Assembly: GCA_051294375.1 (NCBI GenBank)
Contig: CM119266.1
Coordinates: 17,168,087 to 17,232,086 of the forward strand
Length of the DNA: 64,000 nt
Source: Paraspadella gotoi
Taxonomy: Eukaryota; Chaetognatha
Direction: 5' to 3'
Part shown: positions 48,894-61,855 of the stretch, piece after piece
Layout: each line of letters begins with the position of its first letter
Position numbering within the stretch: position 1 is the first letter of the stretch
Position numbers and translations under genes: made by a program
Notes under the pieces: model-generated
The model's input: the letters and a program-made list of their open reading frames with translations, nothing else
Told to the model about the DNA's origin: nothing
The model's database searches: none

Positions 48894-50697
48894 TATTTTT
48901 AGCTCAACTCAAACTTTCACAAGGTGATTAAAGGAAAAATATTCAATAATTAATCGACAATTAAACCAAAACAATTTTTTAAACCTACAATAATTCAACA
49001 GACGACTAATTAACTCACAAATGCCCACATCAAACTCTTTATTGTCAATAGGATATATCCTTTACCAATATTTTTGTTTTCTCTACTCTTCTTCCTTCCC
49101 AGTTCAACTCTTTCTCTTTCACTTTTGTTAGATTATTTTCCTTTTTTTTTCCGATAGCAATCAATCTTTTTTTCTTTTTTTTTTGATCGCATCCGATGCA
49201 AACACTTGAGTGCAAATAATCACTGGCGTTCGCCTCCGATGCAATCGCTCCTCTGGTAGCAAATTAGTTAACTGTGCGCATGGATTTCGGTTCCGTTATT
49301 TTGGGGGGCTCAGAGTCATATCGAGTGCTCGCAGACCAACTTTTGTATCGGTCTGTCTGTCAGTCGCGTCTGTCTTTTCATCAGTCTGTCCCTTTCGGGT
49401 AATCCTGCATCTTTTTAGTTATTACTTTGAGTTGGTAAAGAAGTTAGGTACGATGAGACGATTAATGTTCGCAGGTTTCATACTTTAGTAGTCACGTGAT
49501 CATCTGAAAGGCGTTCTTATAAAGTTACATTTTTAAATAAAATAATTAATATAAATATTTTTTACATTTTGTACCTTTTTTAAATAGTATAAATGATATG
49601 TACATAAACATATATTATATTATATATTATATATAACATATATACCTAAAAATAATGAAATGAAAATAAATAAATAAATAGGTACATTAAAATAAAATAA
49701 AATACAAAATGAAGATTAATGAAAATTAAAAACAATAAAAACAAAAATAAAAAGAAATGAAATACTAGAAATAAGAATTGAAATACATTTTTAAAATTTT
49801 AAAATAAAAATAATTTTTTACATGCTTTCAGCCAAACATGTGCTCTCAGATTTTGATTTAGATAACAGGGATAATATGAAGTGAAAGAAATGATTTTATT
49901 TTATCGAGTTTCTTTAATTTTATTAGAATTTGAAATAAAATCGATTCTTGACTCGAGGGGAAAAACTGGTCTAGCCTTTCTTTCCATTGGAGGAAAGGAA
50001 GGAAATTGAAAAGAAAAGGGAGGAATGGGAATGAATAAAAAGAAAGAAATGGGAAGGAAGGAAAAAAGAGGAATTGAAAAGGATAAGGAAAGGGAAAATT
50101 AAAATTAAAGGATTAGGAGGGAGAAGGAAAAGAAAGGGGAAAGGAATATTAAAAAGGAAAGGAATGGGAAGGAGGAAAAAAAGAGAGAATTGAATGAGAG
50201 GAGAGGAAAAATTAAAATTGAAAGGAATTATCGAGGGAGAAAGGAAAAGGAAAAGGAGGAAAGGGAATATTAAAAAGGAAAGGAATGGGAAAGCAAAAAG
50301 AAGGAGAAAGGAAAATAAATGGAAAGAGACTTAGACGCGAAGCGAACATCTTGATGAAAAACTAATGAAAAGAATTTTTCGTGAAAAGGAGCGGAAAAAG
50401 CGGAGCAAAGAAGCGATCGCGACACCGAAATTGGAATACCGAGCGGCGGACAAAAATGTCACAATTTTTCCAAAATTCATTGAAAAAAAATTTTCTCTTC
50501 TTTCCGAAAGAAAATTTCAAAATTTAAAAAATATTTCATTTGTCCCAAGATATTTTTTTAGAAAACCAAGCTGAGACTCAATAACTCGTCTAGTTAGTTG
50601 GTTTATATTAATTGTATTCGATGCTTAATAAAATATTGACGATCAAAACAGAAAATTTTCGACGAGACGAAAGACGGCGAACGGATTTTTGGACGCG

Positions 50698-50796
<99 letters not shown>

Positions 50797-51003
50797 GTGC
50801 CGGAGGAAAGAGAGAAAGTAATTGCGAGGAGTGATAGGAAAGAAGTGATGGGGCGAAGTGACTAGTGATTAGTGATAGGAAGAAAGTAATAGAGCGAATG
50901 AAAGAGAGGAGTGATGAAGAATGATTATGAATTTATGATGAGCAAGACGTGAGAGTGATCGGTTTTTTCAAGATTGACTCTGCGTGAATTCCAGCGTGAA
51001 TCC
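48894..51003. other. AT-rich and purine-rich non-coding stretch
   Basis: A GTCTGT-rich piece lies at about 49345-49395 and AT-rich DNA at 49500-49800. Purine-rich tandem units of about 118 bases occur at about 49990-50325, each with AATATTAAAAAGGAAAGGAA. A 69-codon frame at 50365-50574 (MKRIFREKERKKRSKEA) has no signal or family match and is broken in the second copy. A (GA)n array is at about 50702-50792. Confidence 0.55.
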
Positions 51004-51056
51004 ATATAATAATAATAAATAAATATAATAATAATTAATAATAATAATTAATAATA

Positions 51057-51102
<46 letters not shown>

Positions 51103-51122
51103 TAATAATAATAATAATAATA
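51004..51122. repeat. (AAT)n microsatellite
   Basis: AAT triplets with a few interruptions; near its end this region coincides with the limit of homology to the second copy at the window edge. Confidence 0.9.
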
Positions 51123-51330
51123 CTGAACTGAGGCACTTTTCAATGACATAATTGATTTTTGACACTTGGCTGTGACATTTCTTAAAGACTTAATTAAATA
51201 TTAAAACGTTATTCCAAAACGTCTGATAAATCTCAGCACTTGAACTGTACCAGTCCAATATATCCATTTGAGATATTCAGTTTAAATTTACTACTTCACT
51301 GTGATATATATTCTCAATGATATTGTTGCG

Positions 51331-51708
51331 GGCATTGCCCAGTTCACCCCGAAATTAGTCATCGTTCAACACAGTCGCGGAGGTGGTGGCTCATGAGTCA
51401 ATGAGCTTATAGCTAATAATCATTGAGCTTCTATATTCCCAAACGGTTACGGGTGCTTGCCCTTCGTAAGCGTGAGGAGGGCTTTTAACCGCGTTTGGGC
51501 CGTGGAGAACACAAGCCTCCTTCCATCGCTGCTGAGTAATCTAAAAAAGTTTATTTATAACTTTTTTAACTAACTCTAGCAGCATGAAATGGCTCCTGGC
51601 TTAGAGAGTTTTTTCAAGCGCCAAGCAGGTTTACGGTTGTCCTCACGCTTCACAAAAGGAAGCATTCAGGTTGGATTGAACCGGTGTCATTGATATTGCG
51701 GGGTGAAC
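51331..51708. mobile_element. Small inverted-repeat element (MITE-like)
   Basis: Outer inverted ends are GTTCACCCCG (51342-51351) and CGGGGTGAAC (51699-51708). An inner inverted pair lies at 51455-51478 and 51640-51663 (18 of 24 positions match; shared AAGCGTGAGGA). The body reads TTAACCGCGTTTGGGCCGTG and AGCAGCATGAAATGG. There is no coding capacity. Confidence 0.55.
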
Positions 51709-51814
51709 GTTTTGACGATCACTTCGGAAGAGGAGGCTGAGAAAGAAGAAAAAAGAAGAGGAGGAAGGAGTAGGAGGAGAAGAGGGAGAGGAAGGAGAAA
51801 AGAAACTGGGTGCG

Positions 51815-51999
51815 GGGTGCTTCCCTTTCGTAAGCATGAGGAGGCTGTTAACCGCGTTTGGGCCGTGGAGAACCCAAGCTCCTTCCATCGCTGCAGAGTA
51901 ATCTAAAAAAGTTTATTAATAACTTTTTAAACTGACTCTAGCAGCATGAAATGGATCCTGGCTTGGAACTGAGCTTGAGAGTTTTTTCAAGCCGCCAAG
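51815..51999. mobile_element. Truncated second copy of the MITE-like element
   Basis: It repeats the left inner end and body of the preceding element (GCTTCCCTTTCGTAAGCATG, GTTAACCGCGTTTGGGCCGT, GCAGCATGAAATGGATCC) with scattered differences. It stops at CAAGCCGCCAAGAG without the right end. A purine-rich AGAAGAGGAGG array (about 51729-51805) separates the two copies. Confidence 0.6.
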
Positions 52000-52271
52000 A
52001 GAAAGAAGGAGGAAGAAAAGAAAAGAAAAGAAAGTCGAGGAAGAAAATAAAAATAAATAAAATAAAATAAAATCAGTAGTTAATACGTATTTAATAATAA
52101 TAAATATTTGGGATTAAAAAAAAACCCAAGAACTTTTTTCGAAACAATAGATTCTTAACCTATGAGTCATATGATTCTGGAGCTAAAAAAGGTTTAAGAT
52201 TGAGGTCAAGATGGACAGAAAGTCTCAAAAGGACATCGGACGCTGAAGATTGACTAGAGTCTGTAGAGAGT

Positions 52272-52332
<61 letters not shown>

Positions 52333-53100
52333 TTTGATTATCGGCTAAATGTCTAATTGTCAAATTGTCCAAATTGCTTAATTGTCGAGGCTGTCAGGCT
52401 TTACAACGTTTTCATTATCTAGAGTTGGCGCGCATATTTCTCGTGCAATTCCATTGGACAGCGTGCAAATCCTGTCGAGTCAAAAATCGCTTAAAAAAAA
52501 AATCTCAAACACTTTTTTTTTCTCTAAGAGGATGAAGATGAGGAGGATGAGGGGAAGAGGAGAAAAATGATGAGGAAAGGAAGAGGAGGGGAAGGAAATA
52601 GACTGATGTGAAAAGTAGAAGAGGACTTTACAGAAACGTGTATAAACTAAATTGAAAGTGATAATAATAAGACCGGAAGAAAGCATATCTATTTTGGTGA
52701 CAAAACAAATGGTATTAATATTCATAGGTTTTTTACGTACTTTACATGAAACTATCGTAAGGAATGCACAGATTATCTTGTAAAAGGCTTAACCACCATA
52801 GCCTGTCCAAATTCAGGGGAAAATATAGCTTATTTCATACATAATCTATCTAATTTGACGTTATTCTGTCCCTACAAATGAAGATTAAGATACCAGATTT
52901 GTTTGCAAATTCTCATTCTTATGGAAGTCAACTACGACACTTCGTTTCTATGGCAATCATCTCACGTTTTCCTCAAATATTTTTTTTCTGAAGACGACGA
53001 GAAAGAAAAAATTTGTTATCTCATTTTGTTCTTAAATTGTAACAAATTTTAAATTTTAAAGTTTTCATATTTGATTTTCTAATACTTTTTTTTTACTTAG
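52000..53100. other. Upstream flank of the sialyltransferase gene
   Basis: It includes a (GA)n array at about 52275-52330 and otherwise AT-rich DNA. A T-rich tract ending ACTTAG at 53100 is a plausible acceptor, so a 5' UTR exon may begin at 53101. I see no coding exon. Confidence 0.45.
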
Positions 53101-53169
53101 ACGAGCGAACAAACTTAATTTACTTAACTTAATTAATAGATATAGATAAGCTTGCACATCGATTGACAA

Positions 53170-55055
53170 ATGAAAAGAAATGCTGTGGTTTTCGTCGTCG
53201 TTGTTTTTGTCGCACTTTGCCTCTTCTTCTTTCTTGTCGGTCGGGCGGACATGAGCGGGAAAACGAAGGGACAACCACGACAATTTATAACGACGATGAA
53301 GACGACGACGACGACAAAAACGACGACAACAAAACCACGTCAACCACCAATTGTCTCCCGTCGAAAGAGAGATTTTCGGTGATACAATTTTTTTCACAAT
53401 TCATTGAAACCTTAACAATGTCAATGAGCGTTGCTTCCCATTGAACAATTAGCATCGTCCATTTCCTATTTTTAACTAATCCGCATCACCCATTTCCTCT
53501 CTTCAACCAATAAGCAATGTCTTCCCACTACCGATCAGCATCGCCGATTTCCTTCTCTCCCAACAAATTAGGCATCATCCATTTCCCAATTCTAATCCCT
53601 CTCACAAATCAAATCACCCATTTTTTATCTCCAACTAATCAGCTATGCCGAGCTACTGCCGCCCTTTGGTCGCTGCGCTTCGGCTGCTCCACTGCGCCGT
53701 GGTTATTCCTCGGGTCATCTCCTCGGCGCTGGAGTCGGGAAACGAGGTTGACGGACACGAGTGCGTTTTTAGGATCAACGGCGCTCCAGTGAGGGTTTGA
53801 GTAAGTTATTTGCTCCTGTAAAAGGGTTCTGTTTTGGTGAAGATTTGCTCCAGTGGAGAAGTTGTTTAAGTTATTTGCTTCAGCGGAAATGTTTGGTTGA
53901 AATATCTGATCAAGTGGGTATTATTTGCTCCATTGGAGGCGTTTGAGTAAGCATATTTGATTCAGTAGTTCAGTAGTTCAATATTAATTTGGGTTTAAGC
54001 AAAAGCTTTGGTCCAGTCAAGTCATGATATTGTCAATAGTGGGAGTTTTCATGCAATCTTTTAGTCTTAAGCTTTTGATGCTCATGTCGAATTTGTTGTA
54101 TTTGAAATAAAACGCATATTAGTTCCTGTCAAATTATTGATTTGCTGGTTTCTGTCCCCAAGGCGGTTTACGGCCTCCTCAGCTTCCGCAGGGTCGGTAC
54201 CATTGGAGATCGATCCCGGTACCTAATTGTCATGAGTTGATCTGGTTACAACAGAAGTTGTCATGCTTATAGACGGGGTGAACTTAAAGCAATGCCCTAC
54301 TATATTTAACCCCATGATTAACGACTTCCTTACACTCATACTCACTCAATCTAACGATCCCAACCAACTTATCCCAACACAGAAGACGTGGTCGACGCAC
54401 AGACTTTTCACGTCATGACCCATTCATCGTGAATCTCCTTCCTCTCTCCATCGACTCAATTCCTTCCTTCGCCGAGAGCGATTCTCATTGGGTCGTTGAT
54501 CATCTGGAGAGGACGAGGATTAAGACTTTCCAAGGGCTCGTCCACATGTGCCGTCGACTAGAGAGGTACTTTAAAATTCGCCCAATTTCTATTTCTTGTC
54601 ACTTAACTTACGCTCTTTTAGGAAAACATGGCCGAGAGTTTTATGTAAAATTTGATTGATTCATTGATTATCGAATTTTATATTTAATTATAATTAAATT
54701 TATAAATCGATAATTTGATGGATTAATCGGTTGACTGGAAAGATTAATAGGTCAAATGATTTATTTGACGATTCATCGATTCAGCATACCATTTATGAAT
54801 AAATTTATAAATAAAATTAAATTCTTAAGTTAACTATGAAACATTGATGATGATGCCCGTTTTCCAATCAGGACTGCTTGTTTCGGCAGCGACGATCTTC
54901 GCGCACAAACAATGCAGAGACGAATTTTTTCAGAAACAATTTGGATCCCGAGACGAAAGTTGGCTCTCGACTGGATGGACGGCCATTGCAGTCGCTAAAA
55001 TCGGATGCGTCAGTTGTCACAACGCCTATTGGCAAACAGACCTGCCTACTGTCTG

Positions 55056-55090
<35 letters not shown>

Positions 55091-55311
55091 CGTCTCTCTC
55101 TTCTCTCTCTTCAGTAAATTCAATGAAAAAAAAATATTGCAATCCTGTATTGTTTTGCTTAAATTTATTAACTTCGACTTATGTTTTACAAATCAAGCTA
55201 ATGTTTTAATTTTTTCCTTTTCATAACTAATAAGTTACTAAAGTATTTATAAAGAGATTCCTTGGGGGTTTTTGCTCAGTTTCACTAAAGTGTATTAATT
55301 CTGATCTCTCT

Positions 55312-55351
<40 letters not shown>

Positions 55352-55372
55352 CTCTTTTCTCTCTCTCTCTCT

Positions 55373-55423
<51 letters not shown>

Positions 55424-55661
55424 GCACAACCATTTACGGCCTGATACGGACAAGCACTGTCAACTTCATGAGCACAAACACGTTCCTTATCACTACTACG
55501 GATCGTGAATATCTCCGAGTGTCAGTATCATAAGATGATGGACAGCCTGTCCCATGCAGGTCACAGATTCCGCGTGAACGCAAGGTGATTGGTCGTTGGC
55601 GAAGATTCACAACTTCACATTTCGCGCGCCGAGTTGGGAAGAAGGGGTAGTAAACTGTTAA
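53170..55661 (+). CDS. ST6GALNAC-like: Golgi sialyltransferase of the GT29 family, ST6GALNAC3/5/6-like; five exons with indels
   Basis: Predicted exons are 53170-53378, 53643-53800, 54383-54565, 54872-55050 and 55425-55661. Exon 1 encodes a type II signal anchor (MKRN, then VVFVVVVFVALCLFFFLVG) and a Thr-rich stem (TTTTTKTTTTK). Exon 2 has the L sialylmotif (CAVV, GYSSGHLLGAGVG, NEVDGHECVFRINGAPV). Exon 3 continues DVG(R)RTDFSRHDP. Exon 4 carries the S motif (WLSTGWTAIAVAKIGC). Exon 5 has motif III (HVPYHYYG), ECQYHK, GHRF and the VS-like end (KIHNFTFRAPSWEE) before TAA. The enzymes add alpha-2,6-linked sialic acid to GalNAc-containing glycans in the Golgi. At least four frame breaks of one or two bases interrupt exons 2-5; all motifs survive, so sequencing error is likelier than decay. 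An AATAAA is at 55736-55741. The subtype is not resolved. Confidence 0.82.
53443..53650 (+). repeat. Intron 1 tandem array with acceptor-like units
   Basis: About seven degenerate units of 28-40 bases resemble AACTAATCAGCATC then a CCCATTTCC pyrimidine stretch. The last unit (AACTAATCAG) is the exon 2 acceptor itself (AG at 53641-53642). Units such as AACTAATCCGCATC and CGATCAGCATC repeat its branch-point-like and AG elements. Confidence 0.6.
53783..53968 (+). repeat. Tandem array repeating the exon 2 / intron 2 junction
   Basis: About six degenerate units of 19-35 bases begin GCTCCAGTG and end near TTATTTG. The first unit spans the end of exon 2 and its donor (TTTGA then GTAAGTT at 53801). 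The unit at 53927-53958 repeats GCTCCATTGGAGG and TTTGAGTAAGC, a second donor-like site at 53947. Confidence 0.65.
54165..54297. mobile_element. Reverse-orientation relative of the 51331-51708 element, inside intron 2
   Basis: GGCGGTTTACGGCCTCCTCA at the left resembles the inner right end of the 51331-51708 element. CGGGGTGAAC (54274-54283) followed by GCAATGCCC is the reverse complement of its outer left end (GGGCATTGCCC, GTTCACCCCG). It lies within the sialyltransferase intron. Confidence 0.5.
55057..55422. repeat. CT-rich intron 4 of the sialyltransferase gene
   Basis: CT dinucleotide arrays at about 55057-55112 and 55303-55422 flank an AT-rich segment. The second array runs straight into the exon 5 acceptor (CTCTCTAG at 55417-55424) and so acts as its pyrimidine tract. 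Confidence 0.75.
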
Positions 55662-55760
55662 AATTGTTCACTTTATTATTAATCTCAATCATGTTAAATA
55701 TAAAAGGAAAATCAAAATTCCGCTTCTTTTTATAAAATAAAACAAAGCTACTAACGATTA

Positions 55761-55785
55761 NNNNNNNNNNNNNNNNNNNNNNNNN
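55761..55785. other. Sequence gap of 25 Ns
   Basis: It separates the sialyltransferase region from a third copy of 47451-48395. Confidence 0.95.
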
Positions 55786-56779
<994 letters not shown>

Positions 56780-57239
56780 ATGGAGGAAGAGGAGGAGGAG
56801 GAGTTAAATGATGTCGAATGAAGTGGTGAGACGAAATTGAGTGAGACGAAATTGAATTGAAGGTGAGAAAAAGTCTAGATTTCACAATTTAACAGTTTCT
56901 TTTTTCTCTCTCTCTCTTTTTAGTTTTCTTGAACACAAAGTAAATAAATAAAAATATTGGTTGATTTTTCTTGGTATTTTTTTCAGGCGGTTCCTTTTTT
57001 TTTCTTCTTTTCATTCGTGATAAAGGTTGATGATTATGATGATGATGATGATGATGATGAACGATGATGACGACGACGATTCCTAAAGTGTGATTGATGA
57101 TGACAGCTACGTCGACAAAGAAAGTGACTGATTCGCTTCGAATTTGTTGTTGTTGTTGTTGTTTGGTTTTGAAAAGGAAGACGAGGAAATGATAGCTGTA
57201 ACAAAGGGAAGGAGAGAAAGGAACGATATTTGACCGGAA

Positions 57240-57356
<117 letters not shown>

Positions 57357-57534
57357 AGATGTGGGAGATAAGGAAAAAAATCTTTACCTTCGCTGATAGC
57401 GAATATTAAATTTTTTTTTTTGGTTATTGTTTTTTAAACGACGAAAGTCGAAGATTAAATGACGACGAACGACGCACAACAGGACGATACGACGACCATG
57501 ACAACCAGTTTTGTTTCAATAATTTTAATTTTTA

Positions 57535-58700
57535 GTCGGATCTGCTCATCGCAGAATTTCTGACTCTATAAAATCAATAATTCACTTTGTCGGTCCGTCG
57601 GTCCCACCCCAAAATCTTGTCGTAAATCATTTATAAATGAAAAAACAAAAGTCACATTTACTTAAATTGGTTTTAACTTATATTTACTCATAATTAATAA
57701 TTATATTCAAAATTGGATAAATAAATTGTATTTTGACTTTCTTTTTGCTGGTAGTGATCCGGTAGTGATCCGGCTGGAAAAATGCCGAGTGCCACTCGAA
57801 TATCTCCTCTGACCTGATAGCCTGTCGAGGGCTCCACCTCTCCACACTCACTCTCTCTCTTCCTCTCTCAAACTAATGTAGAAATATTTGTTTATGATTT
57901 CATTTACTGATGAAGACTCGTAATAAGAGTCGAAACATGTCCATTATAATAAAAACTAAATTGATGTTACAATGGATTTTTCGTTATTACCTTTAGCTCT
58001 AAGATAAATAATTGAATGAAATTTGTGTGTGATTTGGGTGTGATTAAGTTGGATTTAATTTTAATAGAATCGTAGGAGTGGAAAGAGTTAGAAGTTAGAA
58101 GTTAGAAATAGAAACCAAAAGACACATTTATTTGAATTTTAAAAGTTTCTCTCATCTCTCTCTTCGATTGATTGATAGATTGATTGATTGTTAATTTGGT
58201 TAAATGATTGATTGATAAATTTGTTAATTTGATTGAAAATCTGTTATGATTTATAAATGTTATGATGTAGTTCTGATTAGTTAATAGTTATGTTTCTCTC
58301 TCTCTATTTATTATGAATTTTCTTGTCACATTCTCATTGTATCATTGATTAATGATGATCGATTAATAATTAATTGATTGATTGATTATCATCACTCAAT
58401 TATCGATTATTATCGTATCTACTATTATGGCATCATAAATGGTTACGATTGCATCGCTAAATCCTCAGGTGACATCGCTTTAATAAATTGGAATCAACAA
58501 TCAGGAATTGAAGATTGGGAAGTGATGATTGGGAATTTATTTATTTTAAAAATAATTTTTCTGGCAAGATCACTATACTAAAAAATTTGGATTTTATGTA
58601 ATGATTTTTTGTAATATGTAATGATCACAAATTAAAGGACTCATCGTGACTTATCATTTGGTTAGCTGCTTACCGCTAAATTATCGTAGGCAGATCCGAC
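57535..58700. mobile_element. Second copy of the TIR-bounded element
   Basis: It has the same 11-base inverted ends as 44586-45762 and is 11 bases shorter overall. It arose with the block duplication and is not an independent insertion. Confidence 0.45.
57907..57941 (+). ncRNA. Hammerhead-ribozyme-like core, second copy
   Basis: CTGATGA, one extra A, GACTC, a GTAATAA loop, GAGTC, GAAAC, ATG and TC. The five-pair stem is perfect in this copy. The limits are the same as for the first copy: no convincing stem I and a non-standard extra A. Confidence 0.35.
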
Positions 58701-60107
58701 ATTGTTTGCTCAAACTTGTTAATATCGCTCTTTATATTCTTTCTCAAGATTAAATTATCGCCAACGAATTAAATATGAATTTTAGAAGATAAATGAAAAA
58801 ATGGAAAAAAAGAACAAAAAGACAAAAAAGCGCAGATGTCGTTGACTTTAAAATCCAAACTGCTTTGCTTATGTTGCTTGATCATTTTCCCCAAAAATAA
58901 ACAAAAGAACATTTAATTTTTGAGAAAAACATAAAAAAAAAACACAAAAAAACAAACGATGAAGACAAAAGAAGGACGTCAGTCGAAAAAATAAATAAAA
59001 AGTAATAAGTAATAAGTAATAAGTAAAAAGTCGGAAAACAAAAACAGAGAATATTGAAGACAAAAACAAAAATCCAAAACAAAAGCTTAAAAAACCACAA
59101 ACAAACAAAAAGACAGAAACAAGTAAATAAAATGTATTGATCAGCAAAAAATAATTCTAATTGAACAGGAGACAAATTATTAATCTTGATTTTCAAATTT
59201 GTTACGAAAAAACTTTTGTTAAAAAAATTTGGGAAATTTTCTTTTTTAAATTTTTTGTTTTGGTTTTTGTGAAACTATAACGTTTTGTTATAAAATATTC
59301 GTTTTAATTTTCTGGGATTTTTTTTCGGTATCTTTTGTTTTCTTTTTCGCTCGAGGCAAAAATCCAGTTCCGTTCTTCCAAAATGGCGACCATTTTTTTC
59401 TCATATTATTGACGTTTCATTTTCAAATTGAGTCTCTGATTTCCAGATGCGAATCAAACGTCATTTTTGAATTTATTTTTTTTTTGCTGCTTTAATGTTT
59501 TAATTATTTTAATTTTAATTTTTTCAAAAATGCTTTTCCGATATAATATATATATATATATAAAATGCATGAAGATTAATCTGAAGATAGTTAAAGACAA
59601 AGCTAAATATAAAATTTTTTCTCTATTTTTTCGGTTCTGGGTTTTTTTTTGGAGGAAGACTACTTAGCAACGAGGCAACGAAAAAGAGCGAGAGAGAGAG
59701 AGAAGAAAAACAGAGAGAGAAAGAGTCAAGTGCAAGAAAAAGTAAGGGAGAGTTTGAGAGAGAGAGAGAGATAGGAAAAAATGAGGATGAAGAGGAGAAT
59801 ACATAATGAACTTAAAAGCAAGAGAAAAATGAGAAGAAAGGAAAGGAGAGACTATTTGAAGGAAAGTCGGGAATGGAAGGGAGTAAATAGAAAATTTAAG
59901 GAAAAATGGAAGGGAGGCAAATGAAAAGTTAGGAAGAAAATGAAAATAATAAATTGATAAAAATACGTTTAAAATTGAGTTTATGTATTAAAGAAAAAAA
60001 AGTTGCAAGAGCCGAGAACTTAGGGAAAAAAGTGAAAGAAAAACGAAAGAGAAAACGATTTATGGCAACACAAACATGGAGCCGAGACAAAAATAGAGAG
60101 AGAGTGA

Positions 60108-60191
<84 letters not shown>

Positions 60192-60302
60192 AGAGAGAAC
60201 TGTGTGAATCAGAGCGACAAGTAAAAGAGAAAGTAAAGTAATAGATAAAAGAGGAAATTCTTTGGCTGATTCCCGAGAGGGATACCAAAGAGAGAGAGTG
60301 AG

Positions 60303-60382
<80 letters not shown>

Positions 60383-60850
60383 ACCCGAGACGGAATAAGT
60401 AATTGAAAGAGTGAATGCGAAATTGAATCGAGAGTTAGAGGAAGAAAAACAAAGGCGAAATGAAATATTTTTCGCTGTTATTCGATTTTGTGGGGTTGAA
60501 AAATTAAAAAGTCTTTTAGAAAAAAAAGGTTTTTGGAACTTAAAAAACTGAGAGAGACAGAGAGTGATAGATATATAGAGAGTGATAGAGAGAAAGGCGG
60601 GTGGGATAGAGAGAGGAGAGAGAGTGATAGATATATAGAGAGTGATAGAGAGGAGGGGAAACAGAGAGAGAGATGAGAGGGGGATATAGAGAGAGTGATA
60701 GAGAGTGAGGCGAAAAGAGAGAGATAGGAGGGTGGGATCGAGAGAGGGAGAGAGAGAGTGAGGAAAAAGAGACAGAGAGAGAGATTATATTGGCGCATAA
60801 ATACGGAAAATAGTAGGAGCGTTGACCGGATTTATCGGAGGATGTCATAT

Positions 60851-60932
<82 letters not shown>

Positions 60933-61298
60933 AAGAGAGAGACAGAGAGAACAGAGAGAGCAATGAATATTTGAGCAGAAAGTTAAGTAAGCTCCAGATC
61001 ATCTTGAGCTCATCGCAAAATCTTCTCATCGGCAGTTTTCTTGTAGATTAATGAATGACTCTGGGGGAAATAAATCAGCTTGGTTGCACAGTTGCTTCGC
61101 AAAGCAAATTTAAAATCACCTTTGCTCCACAGTTGCTTTGTATGGCAAATTTAATCACAAAAACTGAGGTTTCAAAATAATGTAAGACCCGTATCAATAT
61201 ACTTGTTTTCTTAAGTTACGCAAATGGAGAGTTATTGAGTTATAGAGTTCATTGAGAGGAGAGATCAATATTCTTACAAGGAAAGGCAACGACGCCAG

Positions 61299-61381
<83 letters not shown>

Positions 61382-61516
61382 NNNNNNNNNNNNNNNNNNN
61401 NNNNNNGAGAGAGAGAGAGAGAGAATCCTTTGTGCGGAAGAAATGAAAAAATATCGAGAAATTGGTGAAGAGGGGGATGCACACAAGGGGATGAAAATGT
61501 TTTTGTTACTTTTCTA

Positions 61517-61855
61517 GGCAGATCTCGTCCGTCGGTCCCCCCCCGGAAAATCTTGTCGGTAAGTTACATAAATCATATCAAAACATCGAATTATGATAAT
61601 GTATGGAAAAAAATGTTTGTCCATCCGTCTGTCCCTTAGCTTTGAACGCCAAAAACCCATGATCTGATTGGGCGATTTACTTGGAATTTTGTATGTGGGT
61701 AAAGAGGTGTGTTATTGAGCTGGAAACCAAGTTTTTTTGGAATCGTCGATCTAAAAATGAGTTGAATTGGAAATATTATTTTCAAAAAGAAATTACAATT
61801 AATCATAACTTATTATCTGATTAGATTACCGCCTAATGGTCGTGGGCAGATCCGG
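61517..61855. mobile_element. Second copy of the short GGCAGATC-bounded element
   Basis: It is collinear with 48557-48893, with a few single-base differences. Confidence 0.5.

Larger units (their letters stand above)
43850..51140. repeat. Right-hand block, first copy
   Basis: This block recurs in the same orientation at 56780-64000, with many one-base indels and some array-length changes. I found no protein gene in it. It contains GA, ATG, GATT and AAT microsatellites, purine-rich arrays and two related inverted or terminal-repeat elements. Confidence 0.85.

Noticed and set aside
50365-50574. 69-codon basic open frame as a small gene
   Set aside because: No signal, domain or splice context, and the frame is not kept in the second copy near 63320-63540.
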